From positions 1 through 14,366 of the forward strand of contig DATBFX010000476.1 of the NCBI GenBank assembly GCA_036558305.1: a stretch of DNA of 14,366 bases. Direction: 5' to 3'. Positions 1 through 6,872 of this stretch are shown here, piece by piece. Made by a program: the position numbers and the translations under genes. Every line of letters begins with the position of its first letter. Within the stretch, counting starts at the first letter, position 1. The notes under the pieces are model-generated. The model saw nothing but the letters and a program-made list of their open reading frames with translations, was not told where the DNA came from and did no database searches. This stretch comes from DATBFX01 sp036558305 (GTDB lineage: Bacteria; Chloroflexota; Chloroflexia; Thermomicrobiales; UBA6265).

Positions 1-144
1 GCCGTACTCGACGGTGCCGTCCGCCGCCTCGCTCGTGGTCCAGACGACGGTCGCCGCGGTGGCGGTGACGTCCTCGACCCCGATGGCGCTCAGCTTCGGG
101 CCGGTCGTCGGCGGCGCCAGCACGACCAGGCGCGGCGCGTCGTC
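1..144 (-). repeat. Dispersed repeat of FN3-coding DNA, copy A
   Basis: This stretch codes the first half of the FN3 domain of the partial gene. It aligns without gaps to 8118-8261, and by hand count about 121 of 144 bases match. That is high enough to indicate fairly recent duplication or gene conversion rather than protein-level convergence. Confidence 0.7.
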
Positions 145-270
145 GGCGCGGGCCCGCCGTGCCCCTGTCAGGGCGGCGACCACCGCTCCGAGGAGCCCGC
201 GCCCGAAGCGGCGCCGCGATCCAACAATCGCCAGATTCCTGACTAGCGCTTCAAACCGTTCGGCATCCAT
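1..270 (-). CDS. Secreted protein with Tat-like leader and FN3 domain (3' end outside window)
   Basis: The first 90 codons of a gene that runs off the left edge. The start at 270 is supported by a GAGGA ribosome site at 277-281, six bases upstream. Residues 1-42 form a leader: MDAERFEALV, then a Ser-Arg-Arg-Arg-Phe cluster (18-22), a hydrophobic stretch (about 25-36) and an ARADD cleavage-type region. This resembles a twin-arginine export signal. From residue 43 it enters the first half of a fibronectin type III domain of the kind at the N-terminus of purple acid phosphatases (VVWTTSEAADGTVEYG). The same unit heads the genes starting at 3221, 5356 and 8378, so the missing part probably carries a different C-terminal module. 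It overlaps the end of the upstream M23 gene by 28 bases, which suggests translational coupling. The export and FN3 calls are firm; the overall function cannot be known from this fragment. Confidence 0.85.
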   Translation of the reverse strand, partial: MDAERFEALVRNLAIVGSRRRFGRGLLGAVVAALTGARRARADDAPRLVVLAPPTTGPKLSAIGVEDVTATAATVVWTTSEAADGTVEYG

Positions 271-1730
271 GCCACGTCCTCGGTCACCATCGCCGGGTCG
301 GTCATCGACGAAACCGGTCCTGGCTGGATGTCAGCCGTCTTGGTTCCGGACGGCACGATCTGCGGCGCGCCGGAGCCCTTGCTCGACTTGTCCAGGCCGC
401 AGTTGGCAAGCTTGACGCCGCCGGGCGCCAGCTTCAGCGTGCCCGTGGCACTCACGACGTCGAAACTGACGCACGCCTGTCTACCGCTCTTCGCCAGCGG
501 CACCGATTGCGGCAGCCAGTCGACGAGGGAATCTGTGGGACTCTTCTCCTTGGAGGCATTCCAGTCATAAGAGACGGTCGCCGATCGCGCGTTACCGTCC
601 CACGTGCATTCGGATGGTGAAGGGGAACCTTTCGGGCGGCAGATCGCGACGATACGCCACACCCGACGGGCGTCGAAGTTCGGGAAGTGATCCTTGTCGG
701 GGACGTTCCAATCGGGATAGTACGCGGTGAAGTGGACTTCCTTCAGGCCCGCGCCTGGGTCCTTGACGCTGACCTGAAGCTTGATCGGTTGCCCGGAGGG
801 AACCGGGGTCGGGTCCTGGTCAGGCTTGGCCAGTTGACCCTTCCAGCCGCCGGTCGGGGTTCCCGTGCCGTCCGCCAAGTCGGTGGCCACCATCGCCTTG
901 CTCTTGTCCTTGGGATGCCACCACTGGAAGTTCTCGTACGCCTCCGATCCGATGAAGGGCTCTGGGATGACAGCCATTCCGCCATGAGGGCCAACCTTTC
1001 CCCCACAGTGGTCCTTCCCAGTCATAGATTCGGGATAACAAAAATCCGCGTCCTGATAGATCGCGAGGTGGAGGTGCGGGTATTCTCCCATGCCAAGATC
1101 CTTGGCGACGCAGTCGGGACCGTTTCGCCCCGTCGTGAGATGGTTGTCATCGGTGGCGGTGACGGTCTGTCCAGCCGTGCCGATAGACGTGTTTACACCG
1201 ATTGTGGTCTGATTGTGGAACGCGGTCTCGACCTCCTTGCTCAAACCCGACAAATGGGTGTAAATGGCACTGTAGCGATGTCCATGGAGGTCACGTTCGA
1301 TGTACACGATCTGTCCGTAGTGCCACCATCCATCAGACGCATCCGATGAACTCGCCGTTGCACAGCCAGCGAATGCAACCGTACCGGCAAAAGCAGGAAA
1401 GATCCGGGTACTCGCGGTCATATCGACGAAGTCGAGTGCATAACAGTCCTGTGGTCCGCCGCTATTGCAGTTATGGTCGTAGCCGTGGCCTATCTTCGAC
1501 TGCAACGTGTTGTCGCCGTTGTAACTCCAATCGCCGAACGCATATTTCTCGCCGGCTTTCCAGGGAACCCGAAGCGGAAGATCGGCCGGCTTCGGAACGC
1601 CGCATGGTTTGCCCGAGCACGCTTTCGACTCCGCAAGCGGAGGCGTCGCGGCAGAGGTCCGGTTTGCCTGACACAAACCCGCGATCCAGGCGATGACGAC
1701 CGCGCAACAGACGACCCTGACGAGACCCAT
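243..1730 (-). CDS. Secreted M23-type metallopeptidase with Ig-like C-terminal domain
   Basis: A 495-residue protein. The start at 1730 has an AGGAG ribosome site at 1739-1743, eight bases upstream. Residues 1-22 are a signal peptide (hydrophobic VVCCAVVIAWIAGLC). Residues about 60-275 match the lysostaphin-like (M23) beta fold: candidate zinc ligands His82 or His86 and Asp100 (YALDFVD), a glycine/alanine 'FAGTVAFAGC' strand, His159 (YTHLSGL) and the signature His219-x-His221 (YPHLHLAI). M23 enzymes cut glycine-rich or peptidoglycan cross-bridge peptides outside the cell. The usual HxxxD spacing is stretched by an insert holding Cys88 and Cys96, so activity is likely but not certain. Residues about 310-460 form an Ig-like domain (VHFTAYYPDW, ECTWD, CVSFDV) also found after the M23 region of the gene at 9127-14366. 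Base composition in the peptidase part is lower in GC than in its neighbours. Confidence 0.9.
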   Translation of the reverse strand: MGLVRVVCCAVVIAWIAGLCQANRTSAATPPLAESKACSGKPCGVPKPADLPLRVPWKAGEKYAFGDWSYNGDNTLQSKIGHGYDHNCNSGGPQDCYALDFVDMTASTRIFPAFAGTVAFAGCATASSSDASDGWWHYGQIVYIERDLHGHRYSAIYTHLSGLSKEVETAFHNQTTIGVNTSIGTAGQTVTATDDNHLTTGRNGPDCVAKDLGMGEYPHLHLAIYQDADFCYPESMTGKDHCGGKVGPHGGMAVIPEPFIGSEAYENFQWWHPKDKSKAMVATDLADGTGTPTGGWKGQLAKPDQDPTPVPSGQPIKLQVSVKDPGAGLKEVHFTAYYPDWNVPDKDHFPNFDARRVWRIVAICRPKGSPSPSECTWDGNARSATVSYDWNASKEKSPTDSLVDWLPQSVPLAKSGRQACVSFDVVSATGTLKLAPGGVKLANCGLDKSSKGSGAPQIVPSGTKTADIQPGPVSSMTDPAMVTEDVAWMPNGLKR

Positions 1731-1762
1731 CTTGATCTCTCCTCTCCGGTCCGCTTCCTCGC

Positions 1763-1788
1763 GACCCGCCGCGCGTTTCGCGGCGGTC
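1763..1788 (-). terminator. Strong hairpin between the TolB-like gene and the M23 gene
   Basis: On the transcript, GACCGCCGCG (1788-1779) pairs with CGCGGCGGGTC (1773-1763), a ten-pair GC stem with one bulged G and a five-base loop. It begins 47 bases after the stop of the TolB-like gene and ends about 20 bases before the ribosome site of the M23 gene. No U-run follows, so it may attenuate or stabilise the message rather than end it. Confidence 0.45.
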
Positions 1789-1835
1789 CTGCCGTTCTCC
1801 GGATGCTTCCGACGTTCTGGCGCGCGCCTGGCCGG

Positions 1836-3221
1836 CTACTCGAAGCTCCCTCCGGCCGGTTGCCAGGCGGGATCGCGCCCCTGCGCGACCGCGACGGAGT
1901 TGCCCGTGCTCACGTCGACGACGTAGACCGTGGAATCGAAGATCGAGATGTTGCTGCCCGGGTTGGCATCGAACGCGGAAAACGCCAACGACTGCTCGTC
2001 CGACGACAGCGATGGCCGCCCCCCGAGAACGTTCTGGGTCAAAGCGTAGAGATCTCCCGCCGGATTCCCGTCGCGATCGATCCAGCGGTAGGTGACAGTG
2101 AACGGTCCGCGATTGTGGTAGCAGTTTCCCTCGCATTGTCCAATCACGATCCCGCGCCCGTCTTTGCTGAATCGGCCTTGTCCGACGATCGAAAGGCGCT
2201 GGATTCCGGTTCCGTCCGGAGAGGCGAGATCGATTTCGCTCATCGAGGCCGACGCGTCGATGAGCAACCATCCGTCAGCGGACGAGACATCGATATCGTC
2301 AGCCTGGACGCGGTGGCCTGGCTGGTTCCAATCGGGATAGTCGTTGACAGCATAAGGTACGACGACGTGCCAATCGCTTCCGTCGAGATTGCTTGAGCTG
2401 ACGAACCCCCACGACGGGGTATCGCTGAGTTCCTCGATCGACTGGATGTCGCCGAACTGGACGTTGCGCGCACAACCGAACATCAGCCGCCGGCCGTCGG
2501 GCGTAAAGGACGGCGCGGCGCACCCCTGGACGTTTGCGAGTGGCGCGAGCACTCCGGCGCGGTAGAGGTAGATCCCATCCGGACCGGTAAACGCAAGCGT
2601 CGTTCCGTCCGGCGACCAACTCGGCGGTCCGCAGCTCGCGTACTGCGCGAACGCGAACGACGTCAATTCCCGCTGGTCAGTCCCGTCGGGGCGTGTGACC
2701 CAGATGTTGCCGTCCGGACCGACGAAGGCAATGACTTCGCCCCCCGAGGTGACGAAGGTGCGATCGTTGTGCGTGGTGTGGGTCCCATTCGCGTTGCGCG
2801 AGCGCACCCGGTAGTGGTACGTCGTTGCCGCCGCCAGGTCCGTCAGCGCGACGCGATGATCGGTGACGAGAGTGGGGTCGGACGCCGCCTGGCCGAGCTC
2901 GCTGGTCGGGCCGTACTCGACGACGCTGTCGGCAGGCTCGTTCGTCGTCCACGCGATCATCGCGGATGCCGAGGTCACCTGCTCGACGCGGATGTTGCCG
3001 AGCTTGGGACCGTTCGACGGTGGCGCCACCACGACAAGCCGAGGGGCGTCGTCGGCGCGGGCCCGCCGTGCCCCGCCGCCGACGCCACGCCACCCGACGC
3101 CCGTCACGAGCGCGAACGCGACGCGCACGAGTCGCCGGCGCGGCATGCCAAGAGCCAGTGCCCGTGCGAGGAGATCGAGATCGGGGGTGTCGCCTCGTCG
3201 GTCTGCGGTCTGGTCGGGCAT
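1836..3221 (-). CDS. Tat-like leader, FN3 domain and TolB-like beta-propeller protein
   Basis: 461 residues from the start at 3221, chosen because GAGGGAGC lies nine bases upstream and the leader then matches its paralogues. The frame stays open far upstream, but that part reads as Arg-rich non-protein. Residues 1-56 hold the leader, with Pro-Arg-Arg-Arg-Leu-Val-Arg at 27-33 and a hydrophobic stretch, ending in ARADD. Residues 57-158 are a purple-acid-phosphatase-type FN3 domain (WTTNEPADSVVEYG, TTYHYRVRSRNANG). No phosphatase follows. Instead residues about 160-455 form a PD40/TolB-like propeller with repeated 'SPDG/TPDG' loops: SWSPDG at 201-206, SFTPDG at 238-243, FSKDG at 351-355 and SLSSDEQSLAF at 404-414. 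Cys197, Cys234, Cys250, Cys363 and Cys367 could form disulfides. Such propellers usually bind partners and have no catalytic residues. Its ligand is unknown. Confidence 0.88.
   Translation of the reverse strand: MPDQTADRRGDTPDLDLLARALALGMPRRRLVRVAFALVTGVGWRGVGGGARRARADDAPRLVVVAPPSNGPKLGNIRVEQVTSASAMIAWTTNEPADSVVEYGPTSELGQAASDPTLVTDHRVALTDLAAATTYHYRVRSRNANGTHTTHNDRTFVTSGGEVIAFVGPDGNIWVTRPDGTDQRELTSFAFAQYASCGPPSWSPDGTTLAFTGPDGIYLYRAGVLAPLANVQGCAAPSFTPDGRRLMFGCARNVQFGDIQSIEELSDTPSWGFVSSSNLDGSDWHVVVPYAVNDYPDWNQPGHRVQADDIDVSSADGWLLIDASASMSEIDLASPDGTGIQRLSIVGQGRFSKDGRGIVIGQCEGNCYHNRGPFTVTYRWIDRDGNPAGDLYALTQNVLGGRPSLSSDEQSLAFSAFDANPGSNISIFDSTVYVVDVSTGNSVAVAQGRDPAWQPAGGSFE
2748..3053 (-). repeat. Dispersed repeat of FN3-coding DNA, copy B
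   Basis: This codes the FN3 domain of the TolB-like gene. It is collinear with 4886-5191 and 7956-8261, and its first part with 1-144. The protein is conserved at DDAPRL, GPKL, WTT.EPAD..VEYG, DHRVALTDL and YHYRVRSR. It is more diverged at DNA level than copies A and D are from each other. Confidence 0.6.
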
Positions 3222-3230
3222 GGGCGCGTT

Positions 3231-3238
3231 GCTCCCTC
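3231..3238 (-). promoter_or_regulatory. Ribosome binding site deciding the start at 3221
   Basis: GAGGGAGC lies nine bases before the ATG. The same eight bases sit eight bases before the ATG at 5356 of the paralogous gene, so the untranslated leader seems to have been duplicated with the gene. This supports both starts over the longer alternatives. Confidence 0.6.
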
Positions 3239-3425
3239 GACAGTCGGCGATGCCGTCGAACGTTCGCTTGCCCCGGATCTTCCCATGCACGTCGTCGCGA
3301 GAGCCGAGCGGGTGCGCCCAACGAACTCGACGCGCCCCACTCTTCTCCTGCCGCACATCGGCGCGAGCGTCGTCCACCCGATCGACCTCGTTTGCGGTTC
3401 TTTCCACCATCGAAGTCCCTTGGTC

Positions 3426-3462
3426 GCCGGCACAGAAACGCCGGCCCGCCAAAACCAGGCGG
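3426..3462 (-). terminator. Two adjacent hairpins after the PQQ-propeller gene
   Basis: On the transcript, CCGCC/GGCGG (3462-3446, five pairs, seven-base loop) is followed at once by GCCGGC/GCCGGC (3445-3426, six pairs, eight-base loop), starting about 22 bases after the stop of the PQQ-propeller gene. There is no U-run. The rest of the 263-base gap (3222-3484) holds nothing recognisable except the ribosome site at 3231-3238. Confidence 0.3.
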
Positions 3463-3484
3463 TCGCGTCGTCTGGCCGATACGC

Positions 3485-5356
3485 TCATCCGTCCGATCCG
3501 GCGATCGCGTAGACGGCGCCGTCCGGGGCGCCGATGTAGATCACGCCTCCGGCGACCACGGCCGCCGAGTAGACCGATCCGCCGAGTGCGAAGCGCCACC
3601 GCTCCTGCCCGGTTCCGGTGTCGAGGGCGTAGAGGTTGCCGTCGAACCCGCCGACGTACAGCGTGCTGCCGACGACGGCCGGCGCCGCAAAGACGATACT
3701 CCCCGTCTGAAACCTCCATCGCTCGCCGCCGTCCGCCGCGTCCAGCGCGAAGACGTACCCGTCGTCGGTGCCGAAATAGACGCTGCCATCGACGATCGCG
3801 GGTGTCGAGCACCCCCTATGGTCGAAGCGCCACCGCATCGCCCCGGTCGGCGCATCCAAGGCGTACAGACCGTCCTCGCCGCCGGCGTACACCGTGTCCG
3901 CCGCCACCGCCGGTACCGCCGCAAACGGGTTCGTGGCGGCTTGCCAGAGCAGCGCACCGGTCGCGGCGTCGAACGCGTAGAAGGCGCCGTAGGCTCCGCC
4001 GGCGAGGAAGACGATGCCCTGATCGACGGCCGGAGCCGGGACGACGGGAAACAGCGCGTCTTTTGGGATCGCTGCTTGCCAGCGTACGGCTCCGTCCGTC
4101 GCCTGGATCGCGAAGAGGGTTTTCGCCGCATCCGCCAGGAAAACCGTGCCGTCGAGGACCGCCGGGGCGCAATGGCCGAGCCCGCCGGGGATCGGGAGAC
4201 GCCAGACCGCTTGCCCGGTCAGCGCGGCGAACGCGCCCAACGCGAACGCTTCGACCTCGAAGATGACGAGTCCGTCGACCACGGCGGCCGCGGCATCGTC
4301 GTACGACGGCACCGACGGGGTCGTCCAGATCACGCCGCCGCCGATCGCATCCAAGGCATAGAAGGTTCCGTTGAAGCCGTTGACGTAGACGACCCCATTG
4401 GCCACGACCGGGGTCGCGTAGATCTGGGCGCCGGTTTGATAGTGCCAGAGGACGCGAGGCGACCCGCGCGGACCGGGACCAGGATTGCGACCGGTGTGCG
4501 CCGGATCCGCCTGAAACATGGCGACATCGCCGCCGATCGGATACCGCGAGAGAAGGGACGTCACGCTCGGATCCCCCGACGGGCCGGTCCAGACCGCCTT
4601 CAGGAACCCGCCGGTCGTCATCGACAGGTTCAAGCGGCCGCCATCGATACAGACATCCGCGCCGGCAACGATCCGTTCCGCCAACTCGACCGACTCCTCG
4701 ACGACGCCCACCAGGGTCAATTCGCCCGTGCATCCACGCGATCGGTAGCGAACGGTCCCGGCCACCGCGCCGACGAACGCGGTATCGAGCGAGATGGCGA
4801 CCGTCATCGCGAGCAACGGGTCCGATTGGCGGCCGATCCCGGTCCAGGACCCGACGAACTCCTCGGGCAGGTGCGCGTCGGTCGGCGTCCGAAACGTCCG
4901 GTCGGCGCCAGTGGCGTGGATTCCGGTGGCGCTGCGGGAGCGGATGCGGTAGTGGTACGTGGTCTCCGGTGTCAGTCCGGTCAGGGCGATCCGATGGGCG
5001 GTGACCGGCGCGGGATCGGTGACGGCCTGGCCGAGGTCGCCCGTGGGACCGTACTCCACCGTGCTATCCGCCGGTTCGTCGGTCGTCCAAACGACCGTCG
5101 CCGCATTCGGGGTGATCTCCTCGACCCCGATCCCGGTGAGCTTGGGGCCGGTTCCCCCGGCAGCGAGCACGACCAACCGGGGCGCATCGTCCGCCCGTGC
5201 GGGGCGCGTCCGGGCCAGCCCTGCCGCGGTCGCCAGCGCGCCGAGCAATCGCCGCCGGCTTGTGCCCGGTTCGTTCTCGCGATCGGCCGCACCGTTGCAA
5301 GGCACTTGTTCGCCAAAAGGTTCCACCGACCCATCCAGGCGCAGAATTGGCAGCAT
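3485..5356 (-). CDS. Tat-like leader, FN3, beta module and eight-bladed PQQ-like propeller protein
   Basis: 623 residues from the start at 5356, which has GAGGGAGC eight bases upstream; a GTG 84 bases further up lacks a ribosome site. Thr32-Ser33-Arg34-Arg35-Arg36-Leu37-Leu38 fits the twin-arginine motif and is followed by a hydrophobic stretch and ARADD. Residues 56-157 are the purple-acid-phosphatase-type FN3 domain. Residues about 166-272 are a beta module (GSWTGIGRQ, C209, LTLVGV, ERIVAGADVCIDGG) also found at the C-terminus of the gene at 6873-8378. Residues about 275-623 begin with a typical 'ADPAHTGRNPGPGP' entry segment and form eight PQQ-like blades: VLWHYQTG, VIWTTPS, AVWRLPI, VRWQAAI, LLWQAAT, MRWRFDH, ERWRFQT and ERWRFAL, each with a 'YALD..TG' type strand. 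No dehydrogenase cofactor ligands could be assigned. A structural or binding propeller like BamB-family folds is more likely than a quinoprotein enzyme. Confidence 0.9.
   Translation of the reverse strand: MLPILRLDGSVEPFGEQVPCNGAADRENEPGTSRRRLLGALATAAGLARTRPARADDAPRLVVLAAGGTGPKLTGIGVEEITPNAATVVWTTDEPADSTVEYGPTGDLGQAVTDPAPVTAHRIALTGLTPETTYHYRIRSRSATGIHATGADRTFRTPTDAHLPEEFVGSWTGIGRQSDPLLAMTVAISLDTAFVGAVAGTVRYRSRGCTGELTLVGVVEESVELAERIVAGADVCIDGGRLNLSMTTGGFLKAVWTGPSGDPSVTSLLSRYPIGGDVAMFQADPAHTGRNPGPGPRGSPRVLWHYQTGAQIYATPVVANGVVYVNGFNGTFYALDAIGGGVIWTTPSVPSYDDAAAAVVDGLVIFEVEAFALGAFAALTGQAVWRLPIPGGLGHCAPAVLDGTVFLADAAKTLFAIQATDGAVRWQAAIPKDALFPVVPAPAVDQGIVFLAGGAYGAFYAFDAATGALLWQAATNPFAAVPAVAADTVYAGGEDGLYALDAPTGAMRWRFDHRGCSTPAIVDGSVYFGTDDGYVFALDAADGGERWRFQTGSIVFAAPAVVGSTLYVGGFDGNLYALDTGTGQERWRFALGGSVYSAAVVAGGVIYIGAPDGAVYAIAGSDG
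4886..5191 (-). repeat. Dispersed repeat of FN3-coding DNA, copy C
   Basis: This codes the FN3 domain of the PQQ-propeller gene and is collinear with 2748-3053 and 7956-8261. It begins with DDAPRLVVL, shared with the genes starting at 270 and 3221, and keeps PKLTGIGVE.ITP, WTTDEPADSTVEYG and TTYHYRIRSR. Confidence 0.6.
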
Positions 5357-5364
5357 CGGCGATG

Positions 5365-5372
5365 GCTCCCTC
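5365..5372 (-). promoter_or_regulatory. Ribosome binding site deciding the start at 5356
   Basis: GAGGGAGC (within GGAGGGAGC) lies eight bases before the ATG. It matches the site before the paralogue at 3221. The longer in-frame GTG start has nothing comparable. Confidence 0.6.
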
Positions 5373-5460
5373 CACACCGCCGACGCGGCGCCAGCCGGTC
5401 GGCGGTGCAACCGCACGATCCGAGCGGTCATCACGGTCACATCCGCGGGGACCGGCCACG

Positions 5461-6792
5461 TTACGACGCTTCGGGCGACGCCTCCTCGGGGAACGTGTCG
5501 TCGCCTTCATCGATCGTCACCTCCTCCTCGCCGGCCGGCACCAGCAGGGCTTGGTTGGCCGTGACGAGGCCGGCCACCAGAATCGTGGCGGGTTCGGACC
5601 CGACGTTTTGTTCGCGGCTGGTGTAATTTGCCGGGAAGACCACCCTGCCCGCACGCTGCCCCGGCTGGAGTTGGGCGGGGAGGCGTCCGGGGCGCGAAAT
5701 GGTCGTCGTCCCCGTCTCCGCGACGAGACCGACCGGGCCGGTGAGCGTCTGCTCGCCGAAATCGGCGCCGGGATCGAGTCTCACCCGCATCAGGAAGAGG
5801 AGCACCGGGGAGGCGGGGGGAGCGGGGACGCCGCTCGCGAAGAGCGTCTCGGGCGGCGTGCCGAGTACGGAGGTGGGCACAGGCGAGGCTTCGGCCTCGG
5901 CGGTGGCCGTCGCTCCCGTCGATCCCGCCGCCGCGGCGACGAGCGTTCCCGTCACGCCGGTTTGACCGTCGTAGAACTGGTAGGTGCCGACCGGCGCCGT
6001 CAACGTGATCTGCTGCGATCCACCGGGGGTGATATCCCCGCTGTAGAGATTGAGGGCATCGATCGAAAAGCTGTGCACGCTCGAACCCGTATTCTCCAGT
6101 TGGATTGCCACCGGCACGCCTGCGGGGATCGTCAGCGATCCCGGCGACACGCCACCGTCGAAGAGCCTCACGGTCTGGACGGTGAACACAGGTCCGCCGG
6201 TATCGCCGGCCCCCGAGCCGGTCGACTGCGGGACGTAGCGCAACCAGAGCAAGCGGGCCTGGTCGGTCGCGTCGTTCCGGACGTGATAGGCCGCGCCGTC
6301 CCCGAGGAACTGCTGCGCCCCTTGCACGGCCTGGGCTTCCAGTCCGAGTTCGTCGATGAACGTCAGGGTACCGCTCTCGACAAAGAGCAGGAGCGGCCCG
6401 GACGCCTGGGACACGTCGATGTCCTCACCCGGCGCGAGGACGACCCGGTCCAGTTGGAGCACCCCCGGACCGTCGGCAACCGCGGGCGCGATTCCCCCGG
6501 CGAGCGGTTCGATCGCGAGGCCGACCGGTAACCCCCAATCGAACCCGGCGTAGGCCGGATCGTAGAGGGCGGCCAGCGAGAGCGGAACGGTCGACTCCGG
6601 TGGCAGTTCCGCATCGGGCGTCCCGGTGGCTTGCTCCGGCGCCGATGCCGAAATCGGATCGTCGAACGCGGCCGTCCTTGCCGGCATCCAGCGGCCATCG
6701 GCTTCAGACGGCGGGTTCGCGGTCCCGAGCAACACGAGGAAGAGGAGGACGGCAGCCCCCGCACCGGCCAATGGGAACCCGTACCTACGCAT
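5461..6792 (-). CDS. Membrane-anchored or secreted cupin-cupredoxin-cupin fusion with degenerate copper site
   Basis: 443 residues. The ATG at 6792 is preceded by GAGG at 6798-6801. Residues 1-24 form a signal peptide or single membrane anchor (MRRYG then AGAAVLLFLVLLG). Residues about 75-188 look like a cupin barrel (APGEDIDV, LLLFVESGTLTF, AAYHVRNDATDQARLLWL). Residues about 202-286 are a cupredoxin (SLTIPAGVPVAIQLENTG, VHSFSIDALN, APVGTYQFY). Residues about 315-425 form a second cupin-like barrel (VRLDPGADFGEQTLTGPVGLVAETG). Low-complexity Ala/Thr/Pro linkers separate them. In the cupredoxin only His240 of the usual ligands remains. The Cys-x4-His-x4-Met loop seen in the gene at 8422-8895 is replaced by YDGQTGVTG, with Asp275 in the Cys position, so it should not bind type-1 copper. 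Neither cupin shows the full metal-binding histidine motif. A sensing or binding role outside the membrane is inferred. Confidence 0.85.
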   Translation of the reverse strand: MRRYGFPLAGAGAAVLLFLVLLGTANPPSEADGRWMPARTAAFDDPISASAPEQATGTPDAELPPESTVPLSLAALYDPAYAGFDWGLPVGLAIEPLAGGIAPAVADGPGVLQLDRVVLAPGEDIDVSQASGPLLLFVESGTLTFIDELGLEAQAVQGAQQFLGDGAAYHVRNDATDQARLLWLRYVPQSTGSGAGDTGGPVFTVQTVRLFDGGVSPGSLTIPAGVPVAIQLENTGSSVHSFSIDALNLYSGDITPGGSQQITLTAPVGTYQFYDGQTGVTGTLVAAAAGSTGATATAEAEASPVPTSVLGTPPETLFASGVPAPPASPVLLFLMRVRLDPGADFGEQTLTGPVGLVAETGTTTISRPGRLPAQLQPGQRAGRVVFPANYTSREQNVGSEPATILVAGLVTANQALLVPAGEEEVTIDEGDDTFPEEASPEAS

Positions 6793-6838
6793 GGCACCCT
6801 CGATTCGCGGCGATTTCGGTTTGCAATGGTTTAACCAT
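6785..6838 (-). CDS. Possible 17-residue leader peptide overlapping the cupin gene start
   Basis: A small reading frame (MVKPLQTEIAANRGCHA) starts at 6838. A strong AAAGGAG ribosome site lies at 6849-6855, ten bases upstream. It ends in a TAG at 6785-6787 that overlaps the first codons of the cupin-cupredoxin gene (the ATG at 6792 is in another frame). The ribosome site is better than that of the gene it precedes, so it may couple translation. It could also be chance. No homology is recognised. Confidence 0.25.
   Translation of the reverse strand: MVKPLQTEIAANRGCHA
6826..6838. promoter_or_regulatory. 13-base AT-rich inverted repeat before the cupin gene
   Basis: ATGGTT and AACCAT flank a single T in one of the few AT-rich patches of the window, 34 bases upstream of the cupin-cupredoxin start. 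It could be an operator half-site pair. It also coincides with the first codons of the possible leader peptide, so the meaning is open. Confidence 0.2.
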
Positions 6839-6872
6839 GTTTATGCCGCTCCTTTCTCCCATGCGCCGGTCA

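Noticed and set aside
3222..3812. Upstream extension of the TolB-like gene to an ATG at 3812.
   Set aside because: It would overlap the PQQ-propeller gene by over 300 bases and reads as Arg-rich shadow; the start at 3221 has a ribosome site and a paralogous leader.
3485..4530. PQQ-dependent dehydrogenase as a function for the propeller protein.
   Set aside because: The blades match PQQ-like repeats, but I could not find the catalytic Asp, the calcium ligands or the vicinal Cys pair of quinoprotein dehydrogenases; the chain is also shorter and starts with FN3.
2966..5626. An 886-codon open frame on the plus strand.
   Set aside because: It is antisense to two clear protein genes, rich in Arg, Pro and Gly, has no recognisable domain, and is the usual shadow frame of GC-rich coding DNA.
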